Source of the DNA: Vicia villosa
Lineage: Eukaryota > Streptophyta > Magnoliopsida > Fabales > Fabaceae
Direction: 5' to 3'
Assembly: GCF_029867415.1 (NCBI RefSeq)
Contig: NC_081184.1
Location: 80,078,364 to 80,142,363 of the forward strand
DNA: 64,000 bases
The notes under the pieces were generated by a model. The model saw only the letters and a program-made list of their open reading frames with translations. It did not search any database and was not told where the DNA came from. The translations under genes were made by a program, and so were the position numbers. This document shows, one piece after another, positions 1-13,029 of the stretch (position 1 is the first letter of the stretch; the number at the start of each line of letters is the position of its first letter).

Positions 1-853
1 GTGGGGCATTGATATGATCGGAGAAATCAAACCGAACGCTTCCAATGGACACCGCTTCATCCTTGTGGCTATTGATTACTTCACCAAATGGGTAGAAGCT
101 GCTTCGTTTGCCTCTGTCACCAAGAACGTGGTGGCTCGATTCATTAAGCATAATCTCATTTGTCGGTATGGCATCCCCGAGAGGATTATCACTGATAATG
201 GTACCAATTTGAATAACAAGATGATTAACGAGCTCTGTACGTAATTCAATATCAAGCACCACAATTCTTCTCCATATAGACCGAAGAAGAATGGCGCTGT
301 GGAAGCCGCCAACAAGAATATAAAGAAGATTGTACAGAAGATGACTGTGACTTATAAGGATTGGCATGAGATGTTACCGTTTGCTCTTCATGGTTACCGT
401 ACTTCAGAACGTTCATCAATTAGGGCAACCCCGTTCTCACTAGTCTATGGTATGGAAGCGGTGTTACCAATCGAAGTTCAGATTCCATCCTTGAGGATCA
501 TGGAGGAGGCAGAGTTAGATGAAGACGAATGGATTCAGACTCGACTAGACCAGATAAATATGATTGAAGAAAAGAGGCTTGCGGCTGTTTGTCATGGACA
601 ATTGTATCAGAAGCGTATGATCAAGGCATTCAACAAAAGAGTCAAACAACAAGTTTATCAGACTGGGGACTTGGTCATAAAGAGGATTATTCTACCACAA
701 GGTGATGCTAGGGGCAAGTGGACTCCCACCTATGAGGGACCATTTTTAATCAAGAAAATTTTCTCTAGAGGAGCAATGATACTCACTACTATGGACGGAG
801 AAGACTTTCCACAGCCTGTGAATGCAGACATAGTCAAAAAATACTACGCATAA
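1..853 (+). pseudogene. Ty3/gypsy Tat/Ogre-type integrase, C-terminal part of pol (element C)
   Basis: This is the end of a retrotransposon polyprotein and enters the window inside the integrase core. In frame 2 the three catalytic acidic residues are visible: Asp in WGID (codon 11-13), Asp in ITDNGTN (194-196) and Glu in AVEAANK (302-304). The last two are 35 residues apart, the D,D35E spacing of retroviral-type integrases. The chain continues through the C-terminal domain and stops at 851-853. A TAA at 242-244 interrupts the frame between the second Asp and the Glu, so the enzyme would be truncated inside its active site. The product would insert element cDNA into chromosomes. Sequence and downstream context match the integrase of element A (40882-41304), which supports a shared lineage. 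Everything upstream (gag to RT) lies outside the window. Confidence 0.9.
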
Positions 854-1914
854 ACGAGACCCGCTAGGTCGACGTACCTAGGCAAAAGTAAGGGCATCCC
901 GGCAAACCAAAAGGGTTTGGGCAAAAATTAGGGATATATATATAAAACAAAATGTACACCCGTCAAGTTTAAAACCCGAAAGGGCGACTTGGGCAAAAAA
1001 GGGTATCCTGTTAGGCTGAAAACCTGGAAGGGAGGCCTAGGCAAAAGTTAAGGATAAAGCGTACAACTATGTCTCGTTTAAGTCACTCATCAATCAGATA
1101 TATCTACAACATCAAGTTCAAAGGGCTCAGATCGATTCAATCATCTTTCTCCAACAAGCAAGGGATGAGATGCTCGAAGACATAATAGCAATAGCAGAAT
1201 TGAAACTCAATAGGATTGTTTCCACATAGCTATTTTTCTTTTTCTGTACCTTTTTTTAAAAAAAACCACAATATGTTCTTTATTTCTGCCTATTCATGGC
1301 TTTCTTAATACAAGTTATTTTCTCTCTTTCGAGTTTTCATTTTCCTATTTTTCGAATACGCAAACGTCCAATGATAATTTTGAATGAACATATGCATATG
1401 AACATGATTATCATTTATCTTTTCTTTCGTAAAAATATCTATTAGTTCACTAGATAGGAAAGGCGAAGAGACAATGTCTAAAGTAATCCAGAAGCCCTCC
1501 TTCAAGGTCAACAATCTGAAGGAATCCCCATAGAGTACTCATTAAGAAGATATCTTCAAATACTCTCAACAAAAGACCTAGTTCCCCAACAGAGTTTATC
1601 AATATCTCTTATTCCCAGTCTGGGTACGTCAAGACGCCATTCGTCCCCAAGCAGAAATCATAAATCCCCAATCGAGCGCTTCCAAGATAAGATCAACAAC
1701 AGAAAGACCTATCCTCTCAATCAAGATAATCAAAGAAGCACAATCATAGTCATACATCATAAATCATGAACATAATCATACATCGCATACATAATCACAT
1801 GCATGTTCCTCATTTATTTTGAGAGACACATAGCTCATACATCATAACATTGCATAGATACTGACAAAATTTGGCAGGTACATTACGAAGATTCAAATCC
1901 TATTCAAAGCAACG

Positions 1915-2430
1915 CCTAACGCATGGCAGTCCAGACATCTAAGGATGCAATCGAGATTAGTCTAACGCGCGACTTATCCATCAACCTAACGCACGGTTTT
2001 CCAGACATATAAGGATGCAATTGAGATTAGTCTAACGCACGACTTATTCTTCAACCTAACGCACGGTTTTCCAGACATCTAAGGATGCAATTGAGATTAG
2101 TCTAATGCACGACGTATTCTTCAACCTAACGCACGGTTTTCCAGATATCTAAGGATGCAATTGAAATTAGTCTAACGCACGACTCATTCTTTGACCTAAC
2201 GCACGGTTTTCCAGACATCTGAGGATGCAATTGAAATTAGTCTAACACACGACTCATTCTTCTACCTAACGCACGGTCTTCCAGACATCTAAGGATGCAC
2301 ATTGGAGTTGATCTAACGTACGACGTATCCTCCGGCCTAACGTATGGTTTTCCAGACATCATCTGCTGATGCAAACTAAACTCAGTCAAACACATAACTC
2401 GATCTATTCTCTAGAAAGGATCTAACGTAC
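1915..2430 (+). repeat. 70-bp tandem repeat, about 7 copies, in element C 3' UTR
   Basis: The core CCTAACGCACGGTTTTCCAG starts near 1915, 1985, 2055, 2125, 2195, 2265 and 2336, a period of 70-71 bp. Copies differ by scattered substitutions. The same repeat occurs inverted in element D (12535-12990), so it belongs to the type I family 3' UTR. Confidence 0.9.
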
Positions 2431-2587
2431 GATGTATTCTGGTTCTCAATTCTATCAAGCTCGATGGCATCTACAAGCCCATCCCCGACAAAGGCAAATT
2501 TCTCGATATTCTAGTGTTCAATCATCTTCCACCTTCAGATTCCGATTGGCATACAAACCACTCTACATCTTCAGGTTTAAGAAAATT

Positions 2588-2600
2588 GAACAGGGGCAGC
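2588..2600 (+). promoter_or_regulatory. Polypurine tract of element C
   Basis: The purine-rich GAACAGGGGCAGC directly precedes the LTR start TGTCATACCCC at 2601. This is the expected plus-strand primer. The same tract flanks the LTR of D on the minus strand (12307-12319). Confidence 0.75.
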
Positions 2601-4539
2601 TGTCATACCCCAAAATTTGCCCGCACTATTTCTCTTATGCAAATTCAAATCAATACATAAAGCTCCAAGACACATTCTCCTATACAAGGCTCAGAAACTA
2701 GGGTTTGGTTTGTTCAAAGGAAAAACAATGAATCAATGGCTCCAAGGCATCCTATATGGCTCAATATATCTCAAATTATCTCTATGACAAGTATCAAGTC
2801 TCAACCCAAAGGATTGGTCACTCAATTGTTCAGAAAATCAGCAGTCGACTGGGTTAACCTAAAAGTCAACTGTGGTCAAAATAAAGTCTAAACTCCTGAT
2901 TTTTTGTCAAGATACTTCCATTGAAGTATCATTCACCATTTGATCAATAATTGATCATGGTTCATCAGGGAAAGATCAGAAATCAACAAATCCAAAAGTT
3001 TCTAAATTAGGGTTTGTATAGGAGAAAGTCAACTGAACTTTGACCGGCCATAACTTTCACATGGAACATCAGAAATTTTCCATCCAAAGCTCACCCTGAA
3101 GGAAATTTGATTCTCTACAACTTTTCCTCTCACATGCCAAGTCTAAAAATGCTCCACTTGAGAGATATGGACCAAAACATTATAGGTCCTTTTCAAATAT
3201 CAACCAAAAGTCATTTTTTTCAAAAGAACACACAAGGAGCATGAAAAATAATTTTGATATGAGACCAAAAGCATTGGTTAGAGGACTCTCTAAGGTTTCA
3301 AAAAATTCCACAAGCTTAAAAAAATGTTGAGATATGAAGAAATGGCATGATGCACAAGTTCACCTATTTTCAAGGGTGTACAAAAGGAGAAAAACCCAAA
3401 AACTCAAAATATTTTCAAATGGGTTTGCATTCTTTTTATTTCAACCTTATTCTAAGCCCATCCACGTACTAGAACCAAGGGAATTTTATTTTTACTAATT
3501 TTATTAATTATTTTATGGTTTTAATTCATTTAAATCATGATTTAATTATATAAAATATAAAAATAATGCAAGATTTGATTTTGCTTTAATTTTAAGCCAA
3601 GAATTGAATCAAATCTCACACACCAATCAGCCAATTTCGTTCATGATGCTTGAAGCTCAAGAAAATCCAATTTTAGAAAGATTTAAGAGCATATTTTCAA
3701 TCAAATTTCTCAAATGAGCAATCAAAGATTTAAGAGGATTTGTTCCTATTTTGTTAACCTAAGCTCACCACATATATATACTCAGTAATCCCAGACCCCT
3801 TGGAGGAGAATTTCTGCAGCCTAAAGCCCTAACCTGAGTTCAAAGAAAAGCAAGAAAATCTCTAATAGCAATTCTGCAGTGCAAGCCAATTCAAGGTTTC
3901 CAATCGATCTCAACACGTTCTCAGGGCATCACTGATCATCTTCCAAGCATTGGCAGGTCCTGAAGCTTCCTATATCATCTTCAATTCGCCACGGTTTGTC
4001 TAAACATTTTTAATGTCGATTACAATTCCTCATGCATCATGGATGAATTTGAGTCTCATATTTGTGTTTAGAATGGTGTTATGAATAATTCAAGACATTT
4101 AATCGTGTTTTCGTGAGAGTTTTCCCTGAGTTACCATGTTAGGGTTCTTGCTTTGAATTTGGGAGTTTTCGTTTGAGAAACTTTTAGGCCATAAAACAAG
4201 TACCCACACACTCGTATGAACGAGACGAGTCTATCCATGGCCTCGCGCCAAATTTTTGTGTTTGTTTGGTTGCATTCGTAATTCGTAGGTGTAAAAGATA
4301 AAGGTTTTTTACAGCCTTTAGAGAAAAAGCGGTGTAAAAAGGTTGTTGCAGGTTTTGGGTGGAGACGACGATGAGTTGTCATCGTCCGATTGGCCGGTTT
4401 GAAATATTTTTGGCGCGCGCTTCTCTCTTTCCACAGAATTGATTCCAGTGTTTTAAGACGCACCCACTACCATGTTCCCTTGTTTTCACAGCCATCAGAT
4501 GCTTCTCTCTCTCAATCCAACGTACCAGGGCATGGGGGC
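2601..4539 (+). mobile_element. 3' LTR of element C, first part (type I Ogre-like LTR)
   Basis: The LTR starts TGTCATACCCCAAAATTTGC right after the polypurine tract. It is interrupted at 4539 by element D and resumes at 21112. Removing D and one copy of its GGGGC target duplication gives a continuous LTR of about 4.0 kb. Internal sequence (for example the AAAAGTCAACTGTGGTCAAA block near 2860) matches the element A 5' LTR at about 35335. A TATA-like stretch lies at 3771-3781. Confidence 0.88.
3771..3781 (+). promoter_or_regulatory. TATA-like box of the type I LTR (element C)
   Basis: CATATATATACTC sits mid-LTR, at a position matching CATATATATACAT in the element A 5' LTR. It probably marks the LTR promoter. 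No transcription start can be read from sequence alone. Confidence 0.45.
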
Positions 4540-5964
4540 TATAATACGGTGAACTGACTTTATCGAAATGTCGCGGTTAAGCATGAGTCGCCACCGACTT
4601 TTATTTTATCCAAATATTAGAAAGGCTAAAAGAATAGGAAAGGCAGTTTAATATAAACAATTTGAAAGGCAGTAATTAAAAGGCCCTAATTACTATTACA
4701 TCAAAAACTGAATGAGCAACCTATACACCTTCTGGAATTTAAATGGAGGAAATTTAAATAATTAAATAAAGGCATAATTTAAATAAAAGCATAATTAAAT
4801 AACGACAGATAAATAAAAATAAAATAAAATAGACATGCGACATACACTGGAATGTGAGATGAAAAGAGAATATCGTGATGAAATTTGGTTTGAAGGTAAA
4901 ATGATAAACCTAAGCGTTAAAAACCTGAAAGTTAAAACTCTAATAACAACATTCAAGGAAATTCTAGCGAAGTTAATAGACAACACCTACCTAAGGTTTA
5001 GGAGGTTTCTATGATTGTTTGAAGTCAAGGCTAAATATAATTATAAACCTAAAAATATCTAATTAATTAAAATTAGTTAACCTAAAACTAAACTCTAATT
5101 CAATTTACTTAACCTAAAATTAATCTAAAAATTACATTAATTATCTATTATAAAATTAATTTAAATTAATCTAAATATTTAATTTATGTTAATTGATAAA
5201 CCTAAAAATAATTAAAACCTAGTGATTAAGTTAATTAAAAATTTATTCATATAAAAAAATCCTAAGTTGAAATTGATTTTAATATATCCTAATTAACTAA
5301 ACTAATATATATTCTTAAATTATTTACCCTAAGTTAGGTTATGATCACTAAACAAAAAAGAAAGAAAAAAATTAAACAAATAAAGAACAACAACGGCATC
5401 AGACGGAGCTCCCTAGGGGGGTTATTTATGATTTCAAATTTGATTTCCTAGCCTATCATCTTGCGACATGTGGCGATGCAATAACAAAATAAAAAAAGAA
5501 TAAAATAAACGACACCTAAACAAAAGGGAAAATGAGAAATATTATTTCCCAGATCTACTTTCTTCTTTCTCTCACGGTAAGCACCATACTTTCACTTCCT
5601 TTTGATCACAATCAACAACTATAGCAAAAACAAAAAAAACAACGTGACTCTCACCTGAAAGAAGGCGGCGGATCGAAGTGGAGGAGATCTCGGTCGCGAT
5701 GGTGTTCGTTCGCCAGTAGCAGCTCCGATCAGAAGGAAGGTGGATGTCTGAGCGATTGGCGGTAGTCCGCTGGTGGTGGCTGCGAACCGGCAGTCGTAGT
5801 GTTGAGTTTGGTGGTGAACGTTGTTGTTGTATGTTCTAATCGGCAATTGAAACTTTGTTTCAGGTTTTGGATTGTTGTAGTGTGAAATTGTTGAAAGTGT
5901 GTAGGACACTGTTGTGGATGTTGACGATATTGCTTTTGTTGTTGCTAAAGCCGGATGTTTACGC

Positions 5965-8900
5965 CGCGCTGTCACTACCGCAAAAATTAACAGAGTCGCC
6001 ACTAACATATTTATCTAAAAGGAAGGGAATGCCAGCAAACCACCAAAACAAAACAACGGTCTCACGACCAGAGAAACAGGGTAAGGGAGTCGGTTACGCG
6101 AGGGGAAGGTATTAGCACCCCTTGCGCCCATCGTACTCGATGGTATCCATGCTAGTGTCTAAATCTATTGGTGTGTAACAAACTGTGCTAATCTAGATTA
6201 AAATGCATGCAAAATGTAGGGAAAAGAAAGGATTGTGTTCGCACGGGCCCTACGTATCTGTTTTGCAGAATCAGAGCTACCGTAGCTCGGTTTACTAATT
6301 TCTGTTTGTTTTGTGTTTTTTAGGTGAACAGGTTACATTCACACTCCGCTGCTCGACCTTTGGAGACTTATGCTGGGAATGGAGCGAAAATAACAAGCTC
6401 TTAAGAAAAGAAAATCAAAGAGTGTGGTTTGTGTTTTAAACAATGCATGAGGAAAACCTAAGCTAAGGGGGAAAGCTTGCTACCTAATGTTAGCATACAA
6501 AGGGTACCAGTCTAAACTAAACTATCAACCTACGGGGAGAAACGAAAGCAAACAAAGATAGCACACAAACGAGCTCCGCTCGTAAAGCAAACAAAACCAG
6601 CGGCACTGGCCGAATGGTAGAAAAGCGGTCTGCCATAGCCAAGGGGAGCAACTCAACCCAAGTCAACCAAGCATTAGACCTCGCGAAAATGATCGGGCCA
6701 TAGACAAGAGGGAGGACCCCTCTCAGCAACCAAGCCGTCACGGATCGTAAAGGAAAACGGCGTGTGCGTACACCGAGCATCAACGTCGAGCAACGCGTGC
6801 TATAAGAAAGGCGGGGGTCCGGCTACATGAACCCTTTTCCTGACATACTCGATAACAAGATCTTGTGCAGGTTCAAAAGCAAACGACGTGAAACGTGCGC
6901 ATAATGAACAGACTCGATGAGACTAGGCGGGGGTTGATTGCTAACCCTTTCCGCGTGCCTTTCATGAGGACTTAACGGAGTGCCATATAGGAATTATTAC
7001 ACCGTGACTCCCTGCCGCAAAGCACAAATGTAAACACACCAACAAAAGCAGAACCTCTTTCGAGGGCTTGGCCAGATGCATGTCTAGGTCCTACTTCTCA
7101 TGTTATAGGATGATACGGAAAGCGGTAAAAGGGACAAGGAGATACCGAGCGGATAGCAAATCCGCAGTGAGCTAGCAACGCAAGCAGAACTAAGATACTT
7201 CATGTAATCTAAAATCCATCAAAGCTAGGAGTCCAGCATAAGCGTCAAAGCAATGCGGTGTGAAAATAAATCACAACCACTATGTGGTGCGTATAAAACA
7301 CAACCACACAAGCAACCTGCAAGAAATACAATCCAGACAATACAGGAACATACATCTCAATGAATGAGAGATCAGGTGAATCGCGTCGGGAATAAGTTCG
7401 TGTCCCACAAATAAAGTGGAACAAGATTCAAATCAATCGCACTGGAAGCGAAATTGGGTCCCACAAATAAAGTGGAACACGAAGCAAGTCGAGTCGCAAT
7501 CGAAGGCTCTCTTGAAGTACCTCGCACATCTCAACAACCTAATCAGTAATAACAAGGAGGCATGCACCGGCCATAGAAAATAATAGAAATTAAATTCTAA
7601 GTAAATTCTAAAACAAAATCTAAAAAGAGAAACTTGTTTTTTATGACATTTTTATCAAAGAATTAGAGCAAAACTATGTGACAAAACATTTAAATTCTAA
7701 CAAGCAAAGAATACATGTTTTTATTATCTTCTTTATCAAGCAAAAAGTTTAATCAAACATAATATTTTTCATGTCATTATCTATTTAAAAACTAACAAAA
7801 ATAAGAGATCACATGTTTTTGTATTATCTAAAAGAAATAGAGAAAAACTATGTAAAAAAACTAAGTTCTAGCATGAATTAACAATGGATCAGGGGGTTTA
7901 ATATGAAAATAATGGTGCAGGGAGTATGGGGCGCAGGCCCAGGGATTAAGCCCAAACAGTTTTTTTGTTCTCTAACAATTTCAGCAATTCAGCCAAAAAA
8001 CAAGGTGGAGCGATGGGCTACAAGGGGGGTGCATCAACAGCAATTTGTGTGAGTGGCCTAATGCACAATTGAGTGTTTTTGTTTCATCTTTCTTTGTGAC
8101 AAAAGTGGTGCAACATGGGCCTGCCTGGGGTGCAGATAGCAATTTCGGTACACGCCCAAATGTATTGATCCATGATCAATTGTCCTCGTAATCAGATTCT
8201 CCATGTTAATCTTTTCAAAATTTTCTATTAATCCTCTTAATGACAATTAATCACAGATTTTCCTTTTAATTCCCAATTAAGAAACAATTACCATTAATTT
8301 CTGTCAATTAACACTAAAACACAAAAGCAGGAGATAATCATATGAAAAGGAATTATGTCAAAATGAGATTACCACGCTTCCCCTTTCCTTCTTCGTGTGC
8401 GACGGCGATGGAGACGGTGACGACGTCCTCCTCCGATCTCGTTCTTCCGCCGCGTTCAAAAATCAAAACAACCTCCTCTCATCCTTCCACCTCAACTCCT
8501 CGTCCAAGTCTTCATCTCCGAGGTAAACCTCTGCCTCTCACTTACCGTCTCAGCTCGATTCAATTCTCAATCTCATCTCCGAATATTCTCGGTCCTCGCA
8601 TCAAATCACTCTGAATCAAGCTCTCATCAAATGAAGATCTACGCTAATGATGATGGAGCATCGTTATTGTTATTGCGTTATGGTTGCAATGTGCGATGTA
8701 GATAAGAAATGGAAGATGAAGATGATGATGGATGTTGAGATGTTTTCGTTGTAGAGCGTGCGACTCAGAATATCTTGAGAGGTCGAATAATTCTTGGTGA
8801 TGATTCAAAGATGATGGAGTATCTTGAAGAAGATTGTTGAGGAGAGAAGGTCGAAACTGATTTGAGAACGATGACGATTACGTAATTGAATTTGTTGCAG

Positions 8901-10484
8901 TTGAAGATTGAATGAAGCAGAGAATGGAGGATGAAGATTATTGCAGTGAATCACACGATGTCGAGGAGGAAGATGCTAAGGTCTTTTTTGTGATGATTTT
9001 GCAGCAGAAATTGAAGTGGATCGGTTCAGAGGTGAAGCTCCTTTCATTCTTTTTTTCTTCGGTTTTCTGTTGTTGATTTTCTGTCAAGAGTGAGGAAGAT
9101 CGAGAGCTTTTTTTGTTGTAGTTTCACTTTTCTGCAGAATTGAAGATGGGAGAATGAAGAGAGAATCGATGAAGATTTTGTGGGAGAAGTTGTAGGAAGT
9201 GGTGAGATGAATGGTGAAGGTTCAATCGAGGAGATGAAGTTTGATGAAGATGAGGTCCGAAAAAGTTTGTTACACGGTTAGTCGAGTTTGTTACGTTTTT
9301 TCTTGCGTTTTTCTACTCTCTTCTTCCATTCTGTTATGCTCTGATTCTGTTATATGGTTTTGTGGTTGAAGGTAGTGATGAATGAAGAGCAATGGTGAAG
9401 TTTTCTGTCATGAGGTGAAGATTGAAGGTGGAGGTAGCGTGAAGATTGAAAATGGAGGTTTTCTGAACTCAGAGGTTTGTTACTTCTCAGTTTTTGTTCT
9501 GACTTTTTCGTTGTGAAGTTCCTCAATCCCCCAAATTCTGTTCTCTTCCGATTCTGTTAGAAAATTTCTTTTCCATTAACACTTAATCTGAACAGGTTTT
9601 CTTGTGTTGGATGCAGGGTTGCGGTTCGGTTTTCAAATTGTGCAAGGCAGCCGGGTTTTTTTGTTAAGCTGCAAGTTTAGAGTAGTTAAATGAAGATGAA
9701 TCAAGACTTAGGATTTGGATTTTGGATGGTGTTGCTTTGGACTGTGATTGTAATTTAGATATGAATTTTTGATGACTAATGGATGTTTCTTTTTGTAATG
9801 TATAATAAAAAAGAAATTTGGATATTTGAATTTTGTAAGTTTCATAAATGAACTTAAATCCGACTCTTGACCATCTTCCTATATCCATAAGAGCATTGCA
9901 ACAAATACACACTGAACTCATAATCCATGAAACGAATCATCCCTCAATAGCTTGTATTTGAAATAATCCAAAAGTTGAAAGATTGAGTCATGAAATGATA
10001 CGCTTGAACTCAAAACAACCCATGCTCGTGAGTTCTCTTTTTCTTGAATGATGGACGGAATGTGGCACTTTAAAATGATGACAATTGTGGATGAAACTTT
10101 GAATAGAACTCATGAATCCTAGCTTGAATTAAATTCTTGATGAACAAAGATGTCTTGAACGAAATTTGAGAAATAGAATCGATTAGATCATCACGTCAAA
10201 TTCATCCTTGAATCATTAGGATCTTATTCAACCACCATTCCTTTTAATTCAAACCAAACCACCAACAAATTGAACGTATAGCGGCGCCTTGAACACAATG
10301 CTCTCCTTAAGCTCATAACCTTGTACCATGACTCGTTCTTGCAATTCACCTCGCAAACCTTTGACTTAATGATCTCGAACAATAGGAACTCTTTAATGTT
10401 TCTTAATTTTTGAATGACGAAATAAACGCCATCGATAACTTATAGCACAGAGAAAGAGGGCAAAATTTGGGGTGCAACACGCGC
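5965..10484 (-). mobile_element. Solo LTR (4510 bp) of a second LTR family, inserted in the D 3' LTR
   Basis: A TG...CA unit spans 5970-10479. On the minus strand it begins TGTTGCACCCCAAATTTTGC and ends GCGGTAGTGACA. Identical 5-bp direct repeats CGCGC flank it (5965-5969 and 10480-10484). No internal retroelement sequence or primer site accompanies it, so it is best read as a solo LTR left by LTR-LTR recombination. A homologous LTR end lies inverted at 20330-20697. Open frames inside, for example around 8342-8614, show no domain and look incidental. Confidence 0.88.
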
Positions 10485-12185
10485 ATACTGTGCGTTTTTA
10501 ACGGTGATGATGATGGATTTATTGTCACGATCTGAAGCAGATTTGTGTTTGGTCCTCGTTGTTGTGCATCGATGAGCGAGTCCGAATCAAATTATTGCAT
10601 GTTGTATTCTTCCGAAACTGTTGTGATCGAAAGTGATGGTGATGCGCGATTGAAATCGAACAGCGTCTTGTTGTTGTTGGCTGTGTGAATTTCAGCGCCG
10701 TGCGGAGGGTGATACGATGATGCCTTTATCGGAGATGATGGCCGATTCACGGTTGTTTCGTCTGGAAATTCTTGGTCTCTTCTTTTTCCCTACAAAAGAA
10801 CATATTCATAATGATAATTCCAACCTTAGCCAACATAGCAGAGTATTCAATCTCAGATTTATTAACAATGATTATCAACTTCCCTGTTGTTGAGGCATTG
10901 TGTTGCCGCAGATCCTAATGGTCGCAACGCCGGCGTGGCTGAAGTGCTGTGTTGATGATGATCGCGGATCGTTGGTGAACATGATTGATGCGTCGAACAA
11001 AAACCCAGGCCGTAACACGTCGTTGCTCTGAACGTCGTGTCAGTGACGTCGTGGACTTGCGGCTACGATCCGTATTAGAGCTTTGGAGATGGAGCCTCTG
11101 CCTAAAGTTTGTTGTTGCGCATAGGTGGAACTCTGATGTCGTAGTTGTTGTTGATTTTTCTGGTTGTGTTGGTTCGATGTGAGGTTGTTCGTTGGCTGGC
11201 TTCGTTGCTTGCGGTTTCGAAGAATTCCCATCGAAAATAGCCTTTCTTTTAATCTCTCATCTCTCTTACTTCTTCCTACAAAAATAATAATTAGATAACA
11301 GTATAGATGAAATTATGTTCAAATGATTAAGAGAGACAAATGTTGTTATTGTATGGCTGCTCAGTATTTCTCTCCTGTAAGTGCGAGAACACCTCGCGTA
11401 TAGCAATGATGATGAGTGCGGTTGAACAGCGATAGTGTTCTTGCTGGGATCCATGTCCATAGCAGGTTTGCAAGGCTGAATCGCGAGGCCTGGTGGTTGT
11501 TGTGTGATGTTGGAGTTGGATTGTGGCGGATTCACGACGGTGATTATTGGTTGATGTTAGTGACAAAATCAAAGATTAGGCTATCTTAGTGTAAACATGA
11601 TATTGGCATAAAGTGAATCAGAAAGAGGTTTCTCATGGAATGATAAGAAATATATATGGATGTTATCAAGATAGATGTTAGATTAGAATTAGTGGTTAGT
11701 GAGAGAGAGGGTTTTGTACGTGAAAAGAGTTTAGTGTTAGAAAATAGGGTTAAAAAACATTGCTAATGTTCATTCGTGGAAGGGCTTCTTTGTGTCAAGA
11801 GAGTGGGAGCCTCCCGGTTTAGGATTGTTGGTGACTATTTATATAGAAAAATTAGGTTAAAAAGAATAAGAAAGAAAACAATTGGAATCCAAATAATTAA
11901 CTAGAAAATAATCAATCAAATTGATTCTTTCTACAATCAATCTACTTGTTCCCCAAGTTGTAAAATATGTAAAAATAAAAATTAAAACCTTCCTTTTTTG
12001 GACTTTGGAATATTTTATGATATTTAGTGATTTTTTGACTAAAAAAATGTATAAAAGTAGAAATTGACTATTTTTAAAAAAGTCTAATTAAAAAATACGA
12101 AAATTAAATTTAAATAATAAAAAAATGTAATTTTTGTGATTTTAGAATAAAAGGGGAATAAAGTTAGAATAAAAATGTTAGAAGT

Positions 12186-12247
12186 GAGATTCGAACCCGG
12201 GACCCTGTACTTGCAAACCTTACTTTCTTATCGACCGCGCTGTGTCA
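12186..12247 (-). other. tRNA-like A-box/B-box cassette in the D 3' LTR
   Basis: On the minus strand this reads like a degenerate tRNA body. A box-A-like AGCGCGGTCGATAAG is followed some 35 bases later by the box-B-like GGTTCGAATCT. The D 5' LTR carries the same cassette (20986-21048), so it was part of the parental LTR. It does not fold as an intact tRNA by eye. It may be a relic or an internal RNA polymerase III-type promoter. Confidence 0.5.
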
Positions 12248-12306
12248 ATTTTTTGAAATAAAATGACTTATGAAAATATATGCGGGTGAAATTTTGGGGT
12301 ATGACA

Positions 12307-12319
12307 GCTGCCCCTGTTC
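12307..12319 (-). promoter_or_regulatory. Polypurine tract of element D
   Basis: On the minus strand GAACAGGGGCAGC precedes the LTR start, identical to the tract of element C. Confidence 0.75.
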
Positions 12320-12534
12320 AATTTTATTATATCTGAAGATGTACACTGGCATGTGTGCCTGTCGGAATTTGAAGATAGAAGATGATTGAACACTAGAATA
12401 CCCAGGAATTTGCCCTAGCTGAAGTAGGGACTTTTGTCGGAGATGGGCTTGAAGATGCCATCTAGGAAGAGTGTTGTCGGAGATGAGCTTAAAGATTCCA
12501 TCCAGCTTGATAGACTTGAGAGTCAGAATACGTC

Positions 12535-12990
12535 GTACGTTACGCCGTTTCTGAAGGATATACTTAATTTGAGTCGTACGATAGACTGGGTCTAGTTTGC
12601 ATCAGCAGACGTCTGGAAAACTGTGCGTTAGGCTGAAGGATGTGTCGTACGTCAGATCAGATCCAATTTGTATCCGTAGATGTCTAGAAAACCGTGCGTT
12701 AGGTCGAAGGATGAGTCGTGCGTTAGACTAAATCCAATTTGCATCCGTAGATGTCTGGAAAACCGTGCGTTAGGTTGAAGGATGAGTCGTGCGTTAGACT
12801 AATCCAATTTTCATCCGTAGATGTCTGGAAAACCGTGCGTTAGGTTAAAGGATGAGTCGTTCGTTAGACTAAATGCAATTTGAATCCGTAGATGTCTGGA
12901 AAACCGTGCGTTAGGATGAAGGATGAGTCGTGCGTTAGACTAAATCCAAATTGCATCCGTAGATGTCTGGAAAACCGTGCGTTAGGCTGA
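12535..12990 (-). repeat. 70-71-bp tandem repeat, about 7 copies, in element D
   Basis: CTGGAAAACCGTGCGTTAGG-like cores fall near 12614, 12684, 12755, 12825, 12896 and 12967. They are the reverse complement of the array in element C (1915-2430). Confidence 0.9.
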
Positions 12991-13029
12991 ATCTGAGCTT
13001 AGTATGTTGAGAAGTGTTTGTTGGAGATT

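Larger units (their letters stand above)
854..2600 (+). other. 3' untranslated region of element C
   Basis: Non-coding stretch between the pol stop and the polypurine tract. The first 200 bases hold degenerate repeats built on a motif like CCCGAAAGGGCGACTTGG (about 960-1060). The same motif follows the integrase in element A (41325-41465). Later comes a 70-bp tandem array (1915-2430). Variable, repeat-rich 3' UTRs are an established trait of Ogre/Tat elements. No credible ORF is present. Confidence 0.8.
4540..12306 (-). mobile_element. 3' LTR of element D, enlarged by a nested solo LTR
   Basis: Read on the minus strand, the LTR starts TGTCATACCCC at 12306 and ends at 4540. The terminal CA is mutated to TA. 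It aligns with the 5' LTR at 4540-5395 versus 17482-19107, and at 11884-12306 versus 20698-21106. Relative to the 5' LTR it lacks about 770 bp, with the break near 4640 (compare 17575-18355). It contains the inserted solo LTR 5970-10479. Without that insert it would be about 3.25 kb. Confidence 0.88.

Noticed and set aside
1905..2430. CRISPR-like regular repeat array
   Set aside because: Head-to-tail 70-bp units without unique spacers, in a plant LTR-retrotransposon 3' UTR.
8342..8614. Ser/Pro-rich 90-codon ORF
   Set aside because: Inside the solo LTR, low-complexity composition, no homologous frame in the second LTR copy and no domain.
11266..11572. Overlapping minus-strand ORFs of 81-89 codons
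   Set aside because: In LTR D sequence absent from its sister LTR; no domain, and composition reflects AT/GA-rich repeats.
12186..12247. Functional tRNA gene
   Set aside because: Box B is good but the acceptor and D stems do not form by eye; listed only as a tRNA-like cassette.
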